This document shows positions 1 to 11,700 of a stretch of 64,000 bases of DNA, one piece after another. Below the pieces are notes generated by a model that saw nothing but the letters and a program-made list of their open reading frames with translations, searched no databases and had not been told where the DNA came from. The stretch comes from Aquarana catesbeiana. Taxonomy: Eukaryota; Chordata; Amphibia; Anura; Ranidae. The stretch's first letter is position 1. Each line of letters starts with the position of its first letter. A program made the translations under genes and the position numbers. The stretch is from the NCBI RefSeq assembly GCF_042186555.1, contig NC_133324.1, positions 70,775,793 to 70,839,792 of the forward strand. The letters run 5' to 3'.

Positions 1-538
1 TCCAGTTTTAGTAAATGCCCCCACATTATACAGGATTATGCTATACACTGTTGATGCTTTGATGTCAGGTGGAATATGGAGTGCGAACATTTACATCCTC
101 TTGCATAAGGAGTAAGTATCTTGTCAGCCTTTGATCTTATATATACTTTATAGATTTATTGTATAATAAAAATTTGAATATTTGAATAAAAATCATCTGT
201 GTATTAGAGACATCAGTTGCATGTAGGGATGCACCGATCCCTTTTTTTTTTTTTTTACAAATACGAGTACTGATACTTTTCTTTTTTAGTACGCGACGAT
301 GCCAATTACCGATACCTACCGCAACTGTTTTGTTTTCATTTCAGCTGTCAGCCATGGTACAAAGTATTGAAAAGTTATTTACAAATGAAATAAATAAAAA
401 ATAAATTTTCATTTTGCACTTTTTCAATGTGAAACGGGTGAATATATTGTTTATAAAATAGAAGTGAAAAAAAAAAAAAAGAAGGAAAATAATTAAATGG
501 AGGAGAATGAGGAGTTAATTAGGACTGATTAGAGTAAA
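1..538. other. no gene recognised; A/T-rich intergenic DNA
   Basis: No coding sequence or RNA gene is supported. From about 226 to 400 the text starts GGGATGCACCGATCC and continues as a diverged, A/T-interrupted sequence that looks like an old interspersed repeat, but no partner end was found. Poly-A and poly-T runs are frequent. Confidence 0.5.
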
Positions 539-542
539 TTAA

Positions 543-1118
543 TCGCTTGCGACCAGCCGCCCCCATTATGCGGCGGCAAGACGGCACGTTCCCGCGACCT
601 GTCGTAGCTATACGTTGGCTCCTTTAAGGGGGATAGAAGACGCGCACTCACGCCCGCTACACTGGGGGTGGTGCCAAAGGTCGCGGTGACTGCCGACCAT
701 GAGCGATCGCGGGCACGAGAGGCATCACAGGGACGTGTGTGTGTAAACACACAAATCCCTGTTCTGTTCTGTGAGGAGAGACAGATCGTGAGTTCATAAT
801 AGCTAGAAATCACGATCTGTCATTTCCTGTAGTCAGTCCCCTCCCCCTACAGTTAGAACACACAGTCAGGGAACGCAGTTAACCCCTTGATCGCCCCCTA
901 GTGTTAACCCCTTCCCTGCCAGTGACATTCATACAGTAATCAGTGCATTTTTATAGCACCAATCGCTGTGTAATTGTCAATTGTCCCAAAAATGTGTCAA
1001 AAGTGCCAAAAAGTCTCAAAAATGTGTCAAAAGTGTCTGATGTCGCTTATAATGTCGCAGTCACGATAAAAATCGCAGATCGCCGCCATTACTAGTAAAA
1101 AAAAAATAATAATAATAA
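543..1118 (+). mobile_element. truncated piggyBac-type non-autonomous element
   Basis: Begins TCGCTTGCGACC directly after a TTAA (539-542), a mutated version of the CCACTTGCC end seen on the other TTAA elements here. Its body, with the GTTAACCCCTTCCCTG block near 902 and CGCCATTACTAGTAAAA near 1083, matches the interior of the intact element at 6216-6980. No AAGTGGTTAA right end follows; the match stops where the palindromic element at 1119 begins. No ORF of its own. Confidence 0.6.
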
Positions 1119-1290
1119 AATTACGGACTTCTTTAGCTGTCAACAGGGGAATCCCACTGACAGCTGAATGAGTCATCGGTTGTTAAGGACGCGGCAGCCC
1201 CAATCCTTAACGACTGATAATTGCCATTCTTCTTTAACATTTCGACTGTCAGTGGGTCTCCCCTGTTGACAGCTAAAGAAGTCCGTAATT
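1119..1290. repeat. palindromic MITE-like hairpin element
   Basis: Arms 1119-1163 and 1246-1290 are reverse complements over 45 bases with two mismatches; both start AATTACGGACTTC. A second, shorter inverted repeat (GTTAAGGA / TCCTTAAC) lies in the loop. It interrupts the piggyBac-type element to its left. Superfamily not assigned because no clear target duplication is visible. Confidence 0.75.
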
Positions 1291-1481
1291 GGAGCTGTCA
1301 AAAAACAAATAAAAAAAAAGCAGCCCAGCAATGTTTATCAACAACAATTGCTCAGCCGCTGAAACACTAAAATAAAAATAAACATTGTTTCTTTTTGTAT
1401 CTTTCTGTTTCTTCATCTACAGATCAAAGGTTGCATGTAATGGTGCCTGAAAAATCTCTCCTCCAAAAAATTATTTTCTGT
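1291..1481. other. no gene recognised
   Basis: A/T-rich spacer between the palindromic element and the next TTAA element. No ORF, repeat end or RNA gene is supported. Confidence 0.5.
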
Positions 1482-1485
1482 TTAA

Positions 1486-2785
1486 CCACTTGCCGCCCGC
1501 CCTATTACAAAATGACGGTGGCTTTTCCTCACTAGTGTCTGACAGACGTGAATAGAGGAGAGCCGATCGGCTGCTCTCCTGACAGGTTTGATATTCCTGA
1601 CCGGACGTCATATGACGTGATCAGGAATATCGAGCCGCTGTGCGCCCCTGGGGGCGCGCCTCACGGCGATCGTTGTTGCGGGGTGTCAGTCTGACACCCC
1701 GCAACACCGATCTAGGTAAAGAGTCTATGACGGAGACTCTTTACCACGTGATCAGCCGTGTCCAATCACGGCTGATCACGATGTAAATAGGAAGAGCCGT
1801 GATCGGCTTTTCCTCACTAGCGTCTGACAGACGTGAATAGAGGAGAGCCGATCGGCTGCTCTCCTGACAGGGGGGGTCTGTGCTGATTGTTTATCAGCAC
1901 AGCCCCCCTCGGATTCCACCCAGGACCACCAGGGAAGCCGCCCAGGACCACCAGGGAAGCCATCCACACTGGACCACCAGGTATGCCCCTAGACCTCCAG
2001 GGAAATACCACTATGTGCCCAGGCAGCTGCCAATCTGTGCCCAGGCAGCTGCCAATCAGTGCCCACTCCAATGCCTACCACTGCCAGTGCCACCAGGGAT
2101 GCCTATCAGTGCCTCATATCAGTGCTGCATATCAGTGCCCATCAGTGCCACGTATCAGTGCCCAGCAGTGCCGCCTATCAGTGCCCATCAGTTCCCAGCA
2201 GTGCCGCCTATCAGTGCCACCCTATCAGTGCCCATCAGTGCCCAGCTGTGCCGCCTTTCAGTGCCCATCAGTGTCGCCTATCAGTGCCCATCAGTGTCAA
2301 CCAGTGCCACCCAGTGCCACCCATAAGTGCCCATCAGTACCGCCTATCAATACCCATTAGTGCTGCATATCAGTGCCACCCAACAGTGCCGCCTACCAGT
2401 GCCCATCAGTGCCGCATATCAGTGCCCATCGTCAGTGCCCGCTCATTGGTGCCACCTCATCGGTGCTGCCATATCAGTGCCTATCAGTGCCCATCAGTGA
2501 AAGAGAAAACGTACTTATTTACAAATTTTTTTAACAGAAACAAAAGCAAAACTTTTATTTTTTTCAAAATTTTCGATCTTTTTTTATTTGTTTAGCAAAA
2601 AATAAAAACCGCAGAGGTGATCAAATACCAGCAAAAGAAAGCTCTATTTGTGGGAACAAAATCATAAAACTTTAGTTTGGGTACAGTGTTGGATGACCGC
2701 ACAATTGTCATTCAAACTGCGACAGCGCTGAAAGCTGAAAATTGGTCTGGGCAGGAAGGTGTCTAAGTGCCCGGTATTGAAGTGG
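1486..2785 (+). mobile_element. piggyBac-type MITE with TTAA duplication
   Basis: A 1.3-kb non-autonomous element bounded by TTAA at 1482-1485 and 2786-2789. The left end reads CCACTTGCCGCCC and the right end closes with AAGTGG, giving a short terminal inverted repeat. TTAA duplication is the hallmark of piggyBac transposons. The right 200 bases match the left end (inverted) of the large piggyBac at 38382, for example around CACCTCTGCCATTTTTATTTT. The interior holds a minisatellite. It encodes no transposase; the open frames across the minisatellite arise from the repeat. Confidence 0.85.
2020..2500 (+). repeat. minisatellite, CAGTGCC-based
   Basis: Imperfect tandem copies of units such as ATCAGTGCCCATCAGTGCC and CAGTGCCGCCTATCAGTGCC fill this stretch inside the TTAA element. 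The repeat keeps several frames open, giving long low-complexity reading frames on the plus strand that should not be called genes. Confidence 0.85.
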
Positions 2786-2789
2786 TTAA

Positions 2790-3005
2790 TTGAACTGTTT
2801 GGGATGTGGCCACTGTCCTCCATGTATGTGTGAGATGTCCTGCAGCCGCCCATAGACATGAGTTATACACAACTCTGAGCCCCTATTTGCGCATCTGTAG
2901 CGCATGCGCAAAGGCGAATACAGGTAATGTGCATTTGGATAATTACATCCATGCACAAGTTCTACTTTAAGCGAAGACTCACAAAGCAAAAGTTGCAGTT
3001 ATTAT
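2790..3005. other. spacer between two TTAA elements
   Basis: About 215 bases with no supported gene. It contains GCATCTGTAGCGCATGCGCAAAG, a CpG-bearing stretch, but nothing identifiable. Confidence 0.4.
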
Positions 3006-3009
3006 TTAA

Positions 3010-4206
3010 TCGCTTCCCGCCCGCCGACCGTCATAGGACGTCCTTGACTTTGAGTGGGGATATCTGAACGATGCCTGCAGTTACAGACATCATTCAGACA
3101 TCTTCTTTATCAGCCAGTGATTCCCTACGCTATAAGAATAATCATAGCGGCTGTTCAGCTACTTGATCGTTCTTACGGGCGGCGAGAGGATACGTCCCTC
3201 CTTCCACCCTCCAGTGCTTCTCCGGGCTCGCCGCTGCCATCGGCAAACTGGAGAAGGGATCCGCCGGCCCCCGGATGCTGACCATAGAGATTTCCGGCAG
3301 ACCAGATGGTCCCTGGAGTCTCTATGATCGTTCGGAGGATGGGTGCGATGTAATGACGTCACACCCGGCCTCTGCATTCGAAAAAAATGGCGCCGCCTTG
3401 GCTGAAAAGCTGAGATTGTTTTTTTTATTTCAGGCTTCCCAGCCTAGAGGTGAGATGTGAGGACTTATTGACCCCATATCTCACTGCAAAGAGGACCTGT
3501 CATGCTCATTCCTATTACAAGGGAAGTTTACATTCCTTGTAATAGGAATAAAAGTGATAAAAAAAAAGTAAAAAAAAAGTGTCAAACTAGAAAAATAAAA
3601 GTAAAATTAACAATAATAAAAAAAAAAAAAAAAAAGTGCCCTCTCTTCGCATGCAGAAGCAAACGCATATGTAAGATACGCCTAGATATGTAAACGACGT
3701 TCAAATCACACATTTGAGGTATCGCCGTGAACGGTAGAGCGAGAGCAATAATTCTAGCCCTAGACCTCCTCTGTAACTAAACACATGTAATCACTAAAAA
3801 ATGTTAAAGTGTCGCCTATGGGGATTTTTAAGTACCAAAGTTTTGCGCCATTCCACGAGCGTGTGAAATTTTGAAGTGTGACATGTTAGGTATCTATTTG
3901 CTCGGCGTGGCATTATCTTTCACATTACGCTAAAACATTAGGCTAACTTTACTGTTTTCTTTTTTTTTTTTTTAAAGCATGAAACTGTTTTTTTTTTTAA
4001 ATAAAAACACATTTGAAAAATTGCTGCGCAAATACCGCATGAGATAAAAAGTTGCAACGACTGCCATTTTATTCTCTACGGTCTCTGCTAAAAAAAAAAA
4101 AAAAACATATATAAGGTTTGGGGGTTCTGAGTAATTTTCTAGCAAAAACAATTATGATATTTACATGTAGGAGAGAAGTGTCAGAATTGGCCTGGTAGGC
4201 AAGTGG
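3010..4206 (+). mobile_element. piggyBac-type MITE with TTAA duplication
   Basis: Bounded by TTAA at 3006-3009 and 4207-4210; the left end TCGCTTCCCGCCCG is a mutated CCACTTGCCGCC, the right end is GGCAAGTGG. The last 560 bases are the same family as 13290-13828 and, inverted, 41487-42000: they share TGAGGTATCGCC, CAATAATTCTAG and a terminal block around TTTGGGGGTTCTGAGTAA. No transposase is encoded. Confidence 0.82.
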
Positions 4207-4210
4207 TTAA

Positions 4211-4936
4211 AGCATTCTTCACAAATGTATTTATTACACAAAATATTTCAAACAGAACTGCGGGCAGATATGGAAAACAGCATTTCATGTATTTAAATAT
4301 TAACTCAAATAATTTATTGTATTTTAATTGCTACCTGTATATATTTACTTGGTATCGGCCTCTTGTAATCCTCTACATAACCGAGCTTAGACCAGGAGAG
4401 GGAGGGGCGGCACTAGGAGCCAATCAGGTGTGCTGCAGTATACATGTGCTGACTACGAACATGCAGACAGGAGGAGAGAGCCAAGTGATACAGAAAAGTA
4501 ATTATTATATGCTTACTAATGATTAAATGAAAATGTTAAGTGCTTATATGTTAATGTGAGGTTCTTTATATAGCAAGTTCACTTGTTATGAAGATTTTAC
4601 AGAGGTGTTATTAGAACAGCCCTTTGAATGTGTTGTTAGAATGTCCTTGGAAGGTCTTGTAGAGCATTCTATAGACAGGCAGTTCGTTTCCCAACATTCT
4701 ACAGCACTCTTTGTCAAGCCAATTAGGTTTTTCATGATATTTTGTTATTTTGTGATTATTATATGTGGTACTTGTGCAAATTTTGAAGTGAACGTTCTAA
4801 AATGTAAAATGATATATTTTGGGGAGGCTCTACATGGCAACCATTTTAAAAGCCTGCATTTCCCTGAAGACACTCCACACAATGTGAGTATCTTTCTAAT
4901 CTTTACTTTTACTTTGTAACTTTCCCTTCTAAATAG
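4211..4936. other. no gene recognised
   Basis: Open frames of about 100 codons occur at 4203-4526 and 4605-4919 (+) but have no recognisable domain, and nothing else marks them as exons. The stretch CAGACAGGAGGAGAGAGCCA near 4466 resembles one at 7690, hinting at a diverged shared repeat. Confidence 0.4.
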
Positions 4937-6113
4937 ACATGTGCAATCCGTTTCGTTCCAGATTTGCTTTTTAACGAATTTCAACAAACCCGTTTAACAA
5001 CATTTTCCAAATATTCGTAAATTAGAATATTCCAAAATGATTAAATTCATAAATTAAAAAATCCAAAAACACGGAAAAATGGGAAAATCTGAAATAATAT
5101 CTAACTATTAAATTATAGGTATTAGAATTTCCTTTCAAATTTGGCTGTTAGTGAACGTAATGAATACAAATTTATCTGAAGTTACGAATTATCCGAAAAA
5201 TAAAGAATGCCGTATCTAAACGAATGGAACGTAGCAAATTAATAATAATAAATAACAATAATAACAATAATAAAAACGTTTTATTATTATTATTTATTAT
5301 TCATTTGTTCCGTTTCATTTGTTTAGATGCGTCGTTATTTCGGATAATTTGTAACTTCCGATAAATTCGTTATGTTCACTAACAGCCAAATTCGAAAGGA
5401 AATTCCAGTACCTATAGTTTAATAGTTATGCCGCGTACACACGATCGGATTTGCCGACAACAAAATCCATGTTTTTTTTCCGATGGATGTTGGCTTAAAC
5501 TTGTCTTGCATACACACGTTCACACAAATCTTGTCGGAAATTCTGAAGAACTCGGTGACATACAACACATACAACGAGCCGAGGAAAATGAAGTTCAATA
5601 GCCAGTGCACAGATCTTCTGCTTGATTCCGAGCATGCGTGGAACTTTGTGCGTCGGAATTTTGTGTACACACGATTGGAATTTACAACAGATTTTGTTGT
5701 CAGAAAATTTGAGATCCAGATCTCAAATTTTGTTTGTCGGAAATTCCCAGGGAAAATGACCGATGGAGTCTACACACGGTCTGAATTTCCGACAACAAGC
5801 TTCCATCGAACATTTCCGACCGTGTGTACGCGGCATAAGTTATTATTAGTTAGTTTGTTTTTATTTAGAATTTTTGGATTTTAGTTCTTTCGAATTTTTG
5901 GATTTTCTTTCTGATTTTCTAATTTTCTAATTTTACGAATTTACGAATTTTCGAATTTACGAAAATGTACGAATTTTCGAATTTACGAAAATTTACGAAT
6001 TTTCAAATTTATGAATCTTCAAATTTATGAATTGCGATCATAACGAATGACCCCCCAAAAAAATGAAAAAGGAATGAGACAAAAACAAATTAATTTTTCG
6101 GCAGTGCACATGT
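4937..6113. mobile_element. fold-back element with ACATGTGCA ends
   Basis: The left end ACATGTGCA (4937-4945) and right end TGCACATGT (6105-6113) frame a large inverted repeat. The centre near 5275 is an A/T-rich turn (AATAATAATAAATAACAATA / TTATTATTATTTATTATTC); flanking arms match, e.g. CTAACAGCCAAATT at 5382 against AATTTGGCTGTTAG at 5137, and CGGATAATT at 5341 against AATTATCCG at 5186. The right arm is split by the Harbinger MITE at 5429-5835. No coding capacity. Confidence 0.7.
5429..5835 (+). mobile_element. PIF/Harbinger MITE (copy 1)
   Basis: Ends TGCCGCGTACACACGATCGG and CGTGTGTACGCGGCA are near-perfect inverted repeats and match the ends of the 7.3-kb Harbinger element at 19609-26955. 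Interior phrases such as CCGATGGATGTTGGCT, GAGCATGCGTGG and CCGACAACA also match that element's subterminal DNA, so this is an internally deleted relative. It sits in the right arm of the fold-back element. The flanking 3 bp read TTA on the left and TAA on the right, so a direct duplication is not clean here. Confidence 0.85.
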
Positions 6114-6152
6114 ATAAATAAGCTTTCATTTGCATTCACTGTGAGCAGCTGT

Positions 6153-7400
6153 TGTTAAAGTGGTTATAAAGGCAAAACATCTTTTACCCCCAATGCTTTC
6201 CCTGCATTAAGTTAACCACTTGCCAACCATATAACTTAAATACACCGTGGCACACCTCCGGGTCTGGGGCACACATGCACGCCGCCCCCAGCCTGCTCCC
6301 ACTGTGATTATACACAGCGGTAGCTGATCCGTGGGTACCGCAGACTCGATGTCCACCAGCACACGATGATCCTTCGGTACAGAGGGAGAGCGGCAGTCTG
6401 CCTATGTAAACAAGGCAGATTGCCGTTCTGTCAGTACAGAAGGCACGGAACCTGTGTCTCTGCAATGCAGGGGCACCGATCCATGTCTTCCCCTAGTACA
6501 AGCACCTCCCCCACAGTAAGAAAACACCATTTAGGCACACAGTTAACCTTTTAATCACCCCTGATGTTAACCCCTTCCCTGACAGTCACATTAGTACAGT
6601 GACAGTGCATATTTTTAGCACTGATCACTGTATTAGTGTCACTGGTCCCCAAAAAGTGTCAGTTAGTGCTTGATTTGTCTGTCGCAATATTGCAGTCCTG
6701 CTATAAGTAGCTGATCGTTGCCATTACTAGTAAAAAAAACAAAAAAATATGCCATAGTTTGTAGATGCGATGACTTTTGTGCAAACCAATCAATATACGC
6801 TTATTGTTTTTTTTTGTTTTTTTGATCAAAAGAAAGCTCTGTTTGTGGGAAAAAAGGACATACATTTTATTTGGGTACAGCGTCGCACGACCGCGCAATT
6901 GTCAGTTAAAGTAACGCAGTGCCGTATTGCAAAAAAAGGGCCTGGTCATGAGGGGGGTAAACCTTACGCAGGTCAAGTGGTTAAAAAAATGTTCCCATAG
7001 CGCTTCTTTCCTTCCCCCAGCCCTAAACGCTTACCTGAAATCACTCAAGATCCTGCGCTGTCCCCACCTGCAGCCCCGCTCTCCTCTCCTCCTAGTCTCA
7101 CAGGCTTCACTTAGAGCAGTAGAGCCATTGGCTCCTGCTTCTGTCAGTCACATTCTGTCCGGAAGAAGCAGGGGGGTGGGGCTGAGCAGCACTGTGCGTG
7201 TCTATGGACACACACAGTCCAGCTCAGGATCACGCCTGCACGATTGCCCCCTATACGTAGCTCATGGCTTGTTGAGGGGGCACTCAGAGAAGAGGAAGAG
7301 GAGACAGTGCTTGAGGGGGACCTGTAAAAAAAAGACATATGGGACCGTTCTGTGCAATACCATTGCACAGAGCACGTAAGTGTAAACCTCTTTTTTTATT
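6153..7400 (+). repeat. MITE-like host repeat split by a TTAA element
   Basis: The left part (6153-6211) begins TTAAAGTGGTTATAAAGGC and reads into CTTTCCCTGCATTAAG; the story resumes after 6984 with AAATGTTCCCATAGCGCTTC. A related start, TTAAAGTGGTTCTAAAGGC, occurs at 54252, which also continues to CCCTAATGCAGTCTCTGCATTA. The right boundary is not certain. Called as a repeat family because two copies occur in this window. Confidence 0.5.
6216..6980 (+). mobile_element. piggyBac-type MITE with TTAA duplication
   Basis: A 765-bp element with TTAA at 6212-6215 and 6981-6984, left end CCACTTGCC and right end GGTCAAGTGG. Its right 150 bases closely match, in inverse orientation, the left end of the large piggyBac at 38382 (GACCGCGCAATTGTCAGTTAAAGTAACGCAGTG-type block at 6888-6921). 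It is inserted in the repeat beginning at 6153. No transposase. Confidence 0.87.
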
Positions 7401-8725
7401 TCAGTTTTAAAAAAATGTGTGCAAATTGTTTATATTGTTACCAAAATTAAAGAATGTATATAAAAAAATGAAATGTGACTTTAATATCATTTTAATTTGC
7501 TTATCTAAAGAGATGAGCTCATCAGTTTGCTGCCCAATCACAGCTTGGGGATGAGAAGGTGATATAGCTGTATTGCCTAACTACAGTAGTGAAAAGTCAG
7601 GTAACCAATGTGGCTAAGCTACCTGGCAGGGGTTGAAAAAGCAGCAAAAAAAAAATGCCAGTTGGTTGTGCTGCAGCACAAGAAATATGCTGATAGGAGG
7701 AGAGAGCAGAGTGACAGAGAGATGAGCTCATCAGTCTGCTGCTTCATTGTCCAGTCACATGGTGGGTGTGAAGAGGAGGAGATCCGTGTTACTGAACTGC
7801 AGCATAGAAAAATCAGCTCTACTGCCTTACCAGACGGGGCTGTGCTTTGTGGCAGAGCTTTGTAAATCTCAAAACAGGATTGACAGAGATACAAAACCCT
7901 TGGCAGGTAAACATCTTCCATATACAGTATGTATTTTAACTGTGTATGTCATTTCATTTCAGATTATTTTTATTTATTTTTTTATCTTTTTATTATTTTT
8001 ATTTATTTACAATTTATATTATATATATATATAATATAACAATATAATATATTTTATATTCTATTTTGTCTATTTACGCATTTTAACCGTTTGCCAATAA
8101 ATGTCTTACTTTCTGTAGCTTAAGTTTCTTGTTGCTCCCCTGCTCTTGTTTTAACTCTTACGATTTTCACTTGGCTGTGTTATTAATTGTCTATGATGGC
8201 TGTGGCTATTTATAATTTTTGTTGGGTTGGTATATTTTTATATACTTTAATGTTGGACGTCTTAGGAGAATTGCCTTCCGCCATTCCTGATGACAGACAT
8301 TGCGTCCTGCAGCAGTTATATTTCCACCTCATTTTCTGCTCTCTCAACATCCGGATCGTGACCTTTGATTTAGACAATCCTATTCCACTGAATATACTCT
8401 CGTCCTGAGCCTCGTAGAATCCCTTAATGTGTAAATCAATAGATCATTACCTTGTCGGAGGAGCTGAACATGCTTCTGTCTCAGATGTTTTCGGTGATAA
8501 ATCACTGGAGTTCTGGAGTTCCACAATGCAACAAAGATTGAGATGTCAGTTGCGAATTTGCTGTGGAAAAGTTATAAATATGTTACTGATGCAATAAGGT
8601 TCACTTATAGAAAGTGACAATCTGGCCTGGTTTGGTGGAAAGCTGTGGCCAATGGTAACAACATTTCAGGTTGGAGTGTGGAGGCAGGCAACAGGTTGTC
8701 TCTTGTTTGTTTATCTTAAAGTAGA
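7400..8725. other. no gene recognised
   Basis: Contains two related blocks, GAGATGAGCTCATCAGTTTG at 7510 and GAGATGAGCTCATCAGTCTG at 7719, pointing to a diverged local duplication about 209 bp apart. The rest (8100-8725) looks single-copy within this window. Open frames are short, without domains, and are not called. Confidence 0.4.
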
Positions 8726-11700
8726 CCTTCCATGGACATCGGGGGCCCATTTACACCAGTGGGCATATTTTTTGCTCTGTATAATGAATACCTACTGGAG
8801 TGCATGGTATGGGATGGTTCAATGAGTCGTCTTTACACATTGCGATGTTTCTTTTTTCTTTCAACTTTATGCACTGCATGTGGGCAAGTGCAGTTAGCCT
8901 TTCTGACCTGTAGTTTACCTAGTGGCATTGTTACACAGAAAGGGGAGCCTCGTAAGGGAATTAGTCCCTTAGAAATTCTATCCAATGCCTTGAGATTGGA
9001 AAGTAGTCTGACTGGACACAAAACTCTCCAGAGGCTTTGGTGGTTATCTTAGGTGGACATCTTCCATGGACATTCGGGGCCCATTAACACCAGTAGGCAT
9101 TTTTTCAATGCCTTGAGATTGGAAAGTAGTCTGACTGGACACAAAACTCTCGAGAGACTTTGGTGGTTATCTTGGGTGGACATCTTCCATGGACATTGGG
9201 GGCCCATGTACACCAGTGGGCATATTTTATGCTCTGTATAATGCATACCTACTGAAGTGCATGGTATGGGATGGTTCAATGAGTCGTTTTTACACATTGC
9301 GCTTTTTTTTTTCTTTCAACTTTACGCACTGCATGTGGGCAGTGCAGTTAGCCCTCTGACTTGTAGTTGACCTAGTGCCATTGTTATACAGAAAGGGGAG
9401 CCCCGTAAGGGAATTAGTCCTTTAGAAATTCCATCCAATGCCTTGAGATTGGAAAGTAGTCTCATTGGACACAAAACTCTCGAGAGACTTTGGTGGTTAT
9501 CTTGGGTGGACATTTTCAATGGACATTGGGGGCCCATTCACACCAGTAGGCATATTTTATGCTCTGTATAATGCATATCTACTGGAGTGCATGGTATGGG
9601 ATGGTTCAATGAGTCATCTTTACACATTGCAATGTTTCTTTTTTCTTTCAACTTTATGCACTGCATGTGGGCAAGTGCAGTTAGCCTTTCTGACCTGTAG
9701 TTGACCTAGTGGCATTGTTACACAGAAAGGGGAGCCTCCTAAGGGAATTAGTCCCTTAGAAATTCCATCCAATGCCTTGAGATTGGAAAGTAGTCCGACT
9801 GGACACAAAACTCTCCAGAGATTTTGGTGGTTATCTTAGGTGGACATCTTCCATGGACATTGAGGGCCCATTCACACCAGTAGACATTTTTTCAATGCCT
9901 TGAGATTGGAAAGTAGTCTGACTGGACACAAAACTCTCGAGAGACTTTGGTGGTTATCTTGGGTGGACATCTTCCATGGACATTGGGGGCCCATGTACAC
10001 CAGTGGGCATATTTTTTGCTCTGTATAATGCATACCTACTGGAGTGCATGGTATGGGATGGTTCAATGAGTTGTTTTTACACAATGCGCTGTTGCTTTAT
10101 TCTTTCAACTTTATGCACTGCATGTGGGCAAGTGCAGTTAGCCTTCCGACCTGTAGTTGACCTAGTGCCATTGTTACACAGAAAGGGGAGCCTCGTAAGG
10201 GAATTAGTCCCTTAGAAACTCCATCCAATGCCTTGAGATTAGAAAGTAGTCTGACTAGACGCAAAACTCTCCAACGACTTTGGTGGTTATCTTGGGTGGA
10301 CAACTTCCATGGACATTGGGGACCCATTTACACCAGTGGGCATATTTTATGCTCTGTATAATGCATACCTACTGGAGTGCATGGTATGGGATGGTTCAAT
10401 GAGTTGTTTTTACACAATGCGCTGTTGCTTTTTTCTTTCAACTTTATGCACTGCATGTGGGCAAGTGCAGTTAGCCTTCCGACCTGTAGTTGACCTAGTG
10501 CCATTGTTACACAGAAAGGGGAGCCTCGTAAGGGAATTAGTCCCTTAGAAACTTCATCCAATGCCTTGAGATTGGAGAGTAGTCTGACTGGACACAAAAC
10601 TCTCGAGAAACTTTGGTGGTTATCTTGGGTGGACATCTTCCATGGACATTGGGGGCCCATTCACACCAGTAGGCATATTTTATGCTCTGTATAATGCATA
10701 CCTACTGGAGTGCATTGTATGGTATGTTACAATGAGTTGTTACTACACATTGCACTGTTACTTTTTTTTTTTAACTCTATGCACTGCATGTGGGCAGGTG
10801 CAGATAGCCTTCCCACCTGTAAGTGGCCTAGTGCCATTGTTGCATGGGAAGGGGAGCCTCTTAAGGGGAATGGTCCCTTAGAGATTCCGTTCAGTGCCTT
10901 GAGACAAAAAAGTAATCTGACTGGACACAAAACTGTTGAGAGACTTTGGTGGCCATCTTGGTTGGACATCTTCCATGGATATTGGGGGCCCATTTACACC
11001 AGTGGGGATACGTTATGCTCTGTGTAATGCATATGTACTAGAGTCCATTGTATGGTATGGTAAAATGAGTTGATACTACACATTGCACTGTTTCTTTTTT
11101 CTTTCAACACTATGCACTGCATGTGGGCAAGTGCAGTTAGCCTTTCTGACCTGTAGTTTACCTAGTGGCATTGTTACACAGAAAGGGGAGCCTCGTAAGG
11201 GAATTAGTCCCTTAGAAATTCCATCCAATGCCTTGAGATTGGAAAGTAGTCTGACTGGACACAAAACTCTCCAGAGGCTTTGGTGGTTATCTTAGGTGGA
11301 CATCTTCCATGGACATTGGGGGCCCATTAACACCAGTAGGCATTTTTTCAATGCCTTGAGATTGGAAAGTAGTCTGACTGGACACAAAACTCTCGAGAGA
11401 CTTTGGTGGTTATCTTGGGTGGACATCTTCCATGGACATTGGGGGCCCATGTACACCAGTGGGCATATTTTATGCTCTGTATAATGCATACCTACTGAAG
11501 TGCATGGTATGGGATGGTTCAATGAGTCGTTTTTACACATTGCGCTTTCTTTTTTCTTTCAACTTTACGCACTGCATGTGGGCAAGTGCAGTTAGCCCTC
11601 TGACTTGTAGTTGACCTAGTGCCATTGTTATACAGAAAGGGGAGCCCCGTAAGGGAATTAGTCCTTTAGAAATTCCATCCAATGCCTTAAGATTGGAAAG

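Noticed and set aside
1880..2595. Three overlapping plus-strand frames up to 178 codons, Cys/Ser/Pro-rich
   Set aside because: Generated by the CAGTGCC minisatellite in all three frames inside a non-autonomous element.
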